From the NCBI GenBank assembly GCA_012799425.1, contig JAAZLF010000189.1, positions 1-8,584 of the forward strand: a DNA stretch of 8,584 bases, written 5' to 3'. The stretch's first letter is position 1, and each line of letters begins with the position of its first letter. This document shows, in pieces, positions 4,961 through 8,584 of the stretch. Origin of the DNA: Actinomycetales bacterium (GTDB lineage: Bacteria > Actinomycetota > Actinomycetes > Actinomycetales > Dermabacteraceae). The position numbers and the translations under genes were made by a program. The notes beneath the pieces were generated by a model that was given only the letters and a program-made list of their open reading frames with translations, did no database searches and was not told the DNA's origin.

Positions 4961-6394
4961 ATGACCCTGCGCAACGATTCCCTCGAGGCGAGCATCCGCT
5001 ACGACGGCGCCGCCCGCTCGCTCCAGCTTGTCGCCTCGGCTGCCGAGGCGCTGACCTCCTTCGAGGGCGAGGCTGCGGCGGCCGGGGACGGCCACGTGCT
5101 CACCGGCCCGCTGTCCACCGCGAACGCCAAGGCCCTGCAGGCCGCCTTCCCGGCGCTGCGCCCGCAGAAGATCGGTGGCCACCGCACCTCCGTCGGCACC
5201 GGCGACCGCACCGGACTGGCCACCCCCGGCCAGGCCCGGGCCTTCGCCGCCCAGGGTGCCGGTGTGATGCCGGTCCTCGCCCAGCAGTCGATCCGCGAGA
5301 TGGATCGCCTGGGCCGCACCGCCCGGGCCGTGATGGACGATGCGATCTTCGGCCTGGTCGAGGCCGGCTGGGACAGCGGCTTCGGTGCCGACTGCGACCA
5401 CATCAAGACCACCGAGGGCATCGACCGCGGCCTCGAGGCCGGCTTCGTGATGTTCACCCTGGACCCGGGCGACATGGTCGCCGACGTCACCGCCGGAGTC
5501 ACCGCGGCGGATGCCGAGGCACTGCCCTGGGACCAGCTCGAGGACTCCCTCGAGGACCTCAAGAAGCGCTACGTGGGCATGACGCTGGACGTGGGTCACT
5601 CGCAGATCGAGGTCACCGAGCAGGATGTGCTCATCGCTGCGGTGAAGTACGGCCGCGCGGTGGTCGAGGCGATGCGGCTGTACCGCCACGCCACCGAGAA
5701 CGCGGAGCACGAGATCGAGATCGAGTTCGCGGTCGACGAGACCGCCTGGCTGACCACCTTCTTCGAGCACTTCTACATGGCCTCTGAGCTCACGCGCCTG
5801 GGCGCCTCCTGGTTCAGCTTCGCGCCGCGCTACGTGGACGGCTTCGAGAAGGGCCTGGACTTCCTGGGCGATGCCGAGGAGCTGCGCACGAACCTCGAGG
5901 CGCACCACGCGATCTCCCAGCAGTTCGGCGGCTACAAGATCTCCCTGCACTCGGGCTCGGACAAGTTCTCGATCTATCCGCTGTGCGTCGAGGCCACCCA
6001 GGGCCTGGTGCACCTGAAGACCTCCGGCACCAGCTACCTGTGCGGTGTCGAGATCGTCGCCGCCCATGATCCGGAGCTGTTCTCCACCATCTGGGACATC
6101 TCCCGCGCCTCCTACGTCGAGGCCCGCGCGAGCTACCAGGTCTCCGCACACGAGGACCGCACCCCCACCTCGCTCGAGGGCGTGGATCTGCTCGAGCTGA
6201 TCCGCTCGAACGATGCCCGGCAGATCCTGCACGTGGGCTACGGCGACTCGCTGAACGGGAAGGACGCCTCGGGCGCCTCGATCCACGACCGCTTCCTCGC
6301 GGTGGTCGCGGCGAACCAGGCCCAGCACAGTGACGTCCTGGCCGCCCACATCGGCAAGCACGTCTCCCCCTTCGCGGCGGCGCTGCACGGCTGA
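4961..6394 (+). CDS. uxaE: UxaE-family D-tagaturonate epimerase
   Basis: A 477-residue cytoplasmic enzyme of the UxaE family. The characterised Thermotoga enzyme interconverts D-tagaturonate and D-fructuronate (EC 5.1.2.7), linking galacturonate to the fructuronate branch of hexuronate breakdown. Family landmarks I recognise are GFGADCDHIKT (residues 140-150, with candidate metal ligands D144, D146 and H147), TLDVGHSQIEV, EFAVDET, FAPRYVDGFEKGLDF and YKISLHSGSDKFSIYP (325-340). Length fits the family. ATG at 4961 is chosen for its GGAG about 6 bases upstream; the frame is open to 4853, but that would run translation through the operator. LacI divergence and two operators suggest induction by the substrate. 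No other hexuronate-pathway enzyme is present, so a related sugar acid is possible as true substrate. Confidence 0.85.
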   Translation: MTLRNDSLEASIRYDGAARSLQLVASAAEALTSFEGEAAAAGDGHVLTGPLSTANAKALQAAFPALRPQKIGGHRTSVGTGDRTGLATPGQARAFAAQGAGVMPVLAQQSIREMDRLGRTARAVMDDAIFGLVEAGWDSGFGADCDHIKTTEGIDRGLEAGFVMFTLDPGDMVADVTAGVTAADAEALPWDQLEDSLEDLKKRYVGMTLDVGHSQIEVTEQDVLIAAVKYGRAVVEAMRLYRHATENAEHEIEIEFAVDETAWLTTFFEHFYMASELTRLGASWFSFAPRYVDGFEKGLDFLGDAEELRTNLEAHHAISQQFGGYKISLHSGSDKFSIYPLCVEATQGLVHLKTSGTSYLCGVEIVAAHDPELFSTIWDISRASYVEARASYQVSAHEDRTPTSLEGVDLLELIRSNDARQILHVGYGDSLNGKDASGASIHDRFLAVVAANQAQHSDVLAAHIGKHVSPFAAALHG

Positions 6395-6404
6395 CCCCGC
6401 GCGA

Positions 6405-6455
6405 TCCCGACGGCCGGTCCGTGCTCCTGCACGGGCCGGCCGTGCTGCGTCGGGA
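6405..6455. terminator. Long GC-rich hairpin between convergent uxaE and DUF6328 genes
   Basis: CGGCCGGTCCGTGC (6411-6424) pairs with GCACGGGCCGGCCG (6429-6442) across a TCCT loop, with one G-U pair. An outer TCCCGA/TCGGGA pair (6405-6410, 6450-6455) adds six more base pairs beyond a 7-nt bulge. It starts 11 bases after the uxaE stop. There is no T-tract on either strand, which is common for actinobacterial terminators. It probably stops transcripts from both directions. Confidence 0.6.
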
Positions 6456-6475
6456 CCCGCCCGGATCCGGTCACC

Positions 6476-6985
6476 TCAGGCGCGCACCCTCCGCGCGATC
6501 CGGTGCGGCAGCACCACCAGCAGCCCGCCCATCAGGGCGAGCAGCACCAGACCGGTCGCGGCCGCGACCCCGCGGCTGAGCACCACGTCGATCACGAAGA
6601 CCGCCACCCCGCTCAGCAGCACCCCGAGCAGCAGGATCGCGGTGCGCAGCAGCGTGTTGGCGGTCTTGACCATCTCGTCCTTGACGCGCCTGCGGAACAG
6701 CCGCCGATGCATCCCGACCGGGGTCAGCAGCAGCGCGACGATCAGCAGGGCGAGCAGCAGCAGGCCGAGGTACCAGCCCACCTGGAGCGCGTCGAGCTCC
6801 TCGAAGCGCTCCTGGAAGGGCAGCACCACGAGGAAGGCGGCGAGGATCTGCGAGCCGGTCTGGAGCACGCGGATCTCCTGGAGGAGCTCGTTCCAGTTGC
6901 GGTCCAGCCGCTCCGCCGGGGACTCCTCACGCCGGTAGCGGCCGGCGGAGGTCTCGCCCGCCTGTGCACCACCCTCGCTGCTCAT
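6476..6985 (-). CDS. DUF6328 family membrane protein
   Basis: A 169-residue integral membrane protein whose function is unknown. A polar N-terminal tail leads to ERLDRNWNELLQEIRVLQTGSQ (about 25-46), the conserved family signature as I recall it. Four hydrophobic segments follow, near residues 44-56, 68-90, 112-132 and 138-158. The basic loop HRRLFRRRVKDEMVKTAN separates segments 2 and 3, and the tail HRIARRVRA is probably cytoplasmic. ATG at 6985 is preferred although it has no ribosome site, because TACACT (6997-6992, minus strand) lies exactly six bases before it and would give a leaderless mRNA. A GTG at 7030 would add 15 residues but also lacks a ribosome site. The gene is divergent from the YdcF-like gene. 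Proteins of this family are widespread in actinobacteria, but I know of no assigned role. Confidence 0.85.
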   Translation of the reverse strand: MSSEGGAQAGETSAGRYRREESPAERLDRNWNELLQEIRVLQTGSQILAAFLVVLPFQERFEELDALQVGWYLGLLLLALLIVALLLTPVGMHRRLFRRRVKDEMVKTANTLLRTAILLLGVLLSGVAVFVIDVVLSRGVAAATGLVLLALMGGLLVVLPHRIARRVRA

Positions 6986-6991
6986 GGGCCC

Positions 6992-6997
6992 AGTGTA
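6992..6997 (-). promoter_or_regulatory. -10 element for a leaderless DUF6328 transcript
   Basis: On the minus strand TACACT is followed by six bases (GGGCCC) and then ATG at 6985. With the usual 6-7 base gap to the start site, transcription would begin at the A of the start codon. This explains the absence of a Shine-Dalgarno site. Leaderless mRNAs with this TANNNT-to-ATG spacing are common in actinobacteria. No clear -35 hexamer is visible. Confidence 0.5.
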
Positions 6998-7070
6998 GGA
7001 GCCGGCCCCCGGGCGCCCCGGAGCGGTCACCGTGAAATGATGTGCACCGACGAGACGTGAGGAGCCGCGG

Positions 7071-8087
7071 ATGCTGGGTGCGCTGATCGGGACCGCCTTC
7101 TGGTGGGCGGTCTACCTGTTGGTCTTCCGACAGGACCGCCGACGAGTGCGCAACGGGGTGCTGCTGCTGATCGCGCTGCACTCGAGCCTGTCGACGCTGG
7201 CCCGGCTGGTCTCGACCACGCTGCCGATGGGCGATCTGCTGGTGCTCGCCGGTGCCGCGGTGGCACTGCTGGGCGTGCTCGCACTCGGCATCTTCATGGT
7301 CTGGAACGGGCTGACCATGGTGCGCAAGGAGGGGCGCTCTCTCGGCAACCTGCTGTCGGGGGTGGCGGGCCTCGCGCTGCTGGGCGCACCGGTGGCCGCC
7401 GGGGCGCTGGTGCTCACCATGACGCCGGTGGGCCTGGGCGGTGGAGCGCTGCTGGCCCTGCTCTCGCTCCATCTGGGCCTGGCGTTCCTGGTCTTCCTGT
7501 GCGCCTCCGTGCCCTATCAGCTGTTCCCGCGACCGCTCGACACGGGCGGCATCATCGTCCACGGCTCCGGGCTGGTCCGTGGCGAGGTGCCGAAGCTGCT
7601 GCGCAGTCGGCTCGACAGGGCGGTCACCGAACGCGCGCGCCTGCTGACCCGGGGCGGGGATCCGCTGCTGGTCCCCTCCGGCGGCCAAGGCGAGGATGAG
7701 CCCCGCGCGGAGGGCGAAGCGATGGCCGAGTACCTGATCGAGGAGGCCGGGATCCCGGCCGAGCGCGTCCACGCCGAGACCGTCTCCCGCACCACCGAAG
7801 AGAATCTGCGCTTCTCCCACCGGATCCTCGACGAGGCCGGCCATCAGGCGCCCTATGTGGTCTCGACCAGCCGCTATCACGCCTTCCGTGCCGCGCTGCT
7901 GGCTCGGTCGCTCGGCTACGCCGATGAGGCGATCGGCGGGCCCACCACGTTCTACTACGTCCCCAGCGCCACGCTGCGCGAGTTCCTGGCGATCGTCTCC
8001 TACCGCAAGGTGTGGCTGGCGGTGTCGTTCCTGCCCTCGCTGGCCTTCGTGGCGATCCTGGTGCGGGCGGCGATGCTCAGCGCCTGA
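7071..8087 (+). CDS. YdcF/ElyC-family membrane protein with DUF218 domain
   Basis: A 338-residue membrane protein. The first 150 residues carry about five hydrophobic segments, near 1-19, 29-48, 55-82, 95-117 and 122-150. A DUF218 domain follows from about 157 to 310 and begins with GGIIVHGSGL. It includes PSGGQGEDEPRAEGEAMAEYL (about 202-222), the S-x-T-x-E-N segment SRTTEENL, and VVSTSRYHAFRA. A last hydrophobic segment lies near 313-335. The family includes E. coli SanA, YdcF and ElyC, linked to envelope integrity; the biochemical activity of the domain is not established. The five N-terminal helices make this the long membrane form. ATG at 7071 has GAGGAG eight bases upstream. The gene ends 19 bases before the convergent bioY stop, without an obvious terminator. 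Confidence 0.87.
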   Translation: MLGALIGTAFWWAVYLLVFRQDRRRVRNGVLLLIALHSSLSTLARLVSTTLPMGDLLVLAGAAVALLGVLALGIFMVWNGLTMVRKEGRSLGNLLSGVAGLALLGAPVAAGALVLTMTPVGLGGGALLALLSLHLGLAFLVFLCASVPYQLFPRPLDTGGIIVHGSGLVRGEVPKLLRSRLDRAVTERARLLTRGGDPLLVPSGGQGEDEPRAEGEAMAEYLIEEAGIPAERVHAETVSRTTEENLRFSHRILDEAGHQAPYVVSTSRYHAFRAALLARSLGYADEAIGGPTTFYYVPSATLREFLAIVSYRKVWLAVSFLPSLAFVAILVRAAMLSA

Positions 8088-8106
8088 GTCATCGCCGCCG
8101 GTCGGT

Positions 8107-8584
8107 TCAGCCTCGCTGGTCGAGCGAGCGCACCGCACGCCAGGCGGCGGGGATCAGCACTGCGGCGAGCGCGGCCTTGATCAGCCCGCCCGCGAGGAAC
8201 GGCCACACGCCTGCGGCGAGGATCCCGCTGAGACCCAGCTCGGCGCCCATCACGGCGTTGAGGATCATGGCGAGGTAGGGGACGCCGAACAGGAAGGGCA
8301 CCACGCTCGCGGCGATGAACCCCGCCAGGGCCAGCAGGGGCTTACGGTCCCAGGCGCGCTCGGCGAACCAGCCGGCGACGAAAGCGGCGGGCACGAACCC
8401 GAGGAGGAATCCGAAGCTCGGGGAGAGGATCGAGGCCGGGCCTCCCGCGAACTCGGCGAAGACGGGTGCGCCCGCGAGGCCCACCAGCAGGTAGGTCAGC
8501 AGGGCCGCCGCACCGCGGCGGGAGCCCAGCGCCGCACCGACCAGGATCACGCCGAGGGTCTGCCCTGTGATCGGGACCAGCGGC
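8107..8584 (-). CDS. bioY: BioY biotin transporter S-component (N-terminus beyond right edge)
   Basis: A membrane protein that captures biotin for an energy-coupling-factor (ECF) transporter or acts alone. The visible part has 158 full codons and includes the complete C-terminus; about 35-50 N-terminal residues should lie beyond the edge. PLVPITGQTLGVILVGAALG at the right edge is the characteristic BioY motif, continuous in frame with the rest, so the GTG at 8550 is an internal codon, not the start. SPSFGFLLGFVPAAFVAGWFAE and the LAAGVWPFLAGGLIKAALAAVL region are also typical. About five hydrophobic segments are visible. bioM and bioN, the ATPase and T-component, are not downstream, since the next gene is the convergent YdcF-like one. 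They could be absent or elsewhere. Any biotin-responsive regulatory site would be outside the window. Confidence 0.9.
   Translation of the reverse strand, partial: PLVPITGQTLGVILVGAALGSRRGAAALLTYLLVGLAGAPVFAEFAGGPASILSPSFGFLLGFVPAAFVAGWFAERAWDRKPLLALAGFIAASVVPFLFGVPYLAMILNAVMGAELGLSGILAAGVWPFLAGGLIKAALAAVLIPAAWRAVRSLDQRG

Noticed and set aside
4892..6388. 498-residue minus-strand open frame opposite uxaE
   Set aside because: Its composition is dominated by Gly, Val, Leu, Arg, His and Asp without family motifs, and it mirrors a well-supported gene. It is an antisense shadow of high-GC codon bias.
6927..8138. 403-residue minus-strand open frame opposite the YdcF-like gene
   Set aside because: Arg/Gln/Gly/His-rich with no motifs; shadow of a supported gene, and it overlaps the DUF6328 start region.

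Overview
The window is GC-rich throughout, with dense short intergenic gaps, strong G/C preference at third codon positions, AGGAG-type ribosome binding sites and TANNNT-type -10 elements. Together with gene families common in actinomycetes (DUF6328, YdcF with several membrane helices, EhuB, BioY), this suggests an actinobacterium. Gene content resembles Micrococcales such as Brachybacterium and relatives, but that genus-level guess rests on recall of protein flavour, not on a search.

Layout, left to right. (1) 1-1509: the 5' part of an EhuB-like ectoine/hydroxyectoine ABC transporter binding lipoprotein on the minus strand, running off the left edge. It is divergent from an FCD-type GntR regulator. 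The shared 291-bp spacer carries a perfect GntR-like palindrome (478-488), a second palindrome (511-521) and three GC-rich hairpins. (2) 1558-1761: a minus-strand tRNA-Ser(GCT) with a clear promoter and a strong terminator hairpin, the latter shared with gntR. (3) 1805-2281: a Bcp/PrxQ peroxiredoxin on the minus strand. (4) 2577-6394: a sugar-acid module made of a GntP-family permease that appears to lack its first ~45-50 residues, a LacI-family repressor on the minus strand, and a UxaE-family tagaturonate epimerase divergent from it. Two LacI-type operators lie in the repressor/epimerase spacer. (5) 6476-8087: a leaderless-looking DUF6328 membrane protein divergent from a YdcF/DUF218 membrane protein. 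(6) 8107-8584: a partial BioY biotin-uptake S-component, cut by the right edge.

How the parts work together (inference). The GntR regulator probably controls uptake of a compatible solute or amino-acid-like compound by the ehu transporter. The LacI regulator probably represses itself and uxaE, and perhaps gntP, in response to a hexuronate or aldonate. GntP would import the sugar acid and UxaE would interconvert tagaturonate and fructuronate. No uxaC, uxaB, uxuA, kdgK or kdgA homologue lies in the window, so the module is incomplete here.

I found no CRISPR array, insertion sequence, phage gene or toxin-antitoxin pair. The most noteworthy points are the isolated UxaE/LacI/GntP module with its operator pair, the apparent N-terminal loss in the permease, and the regulatory architecture between ehuB and gntR. 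I see no convincing evidence of a wholly new system.
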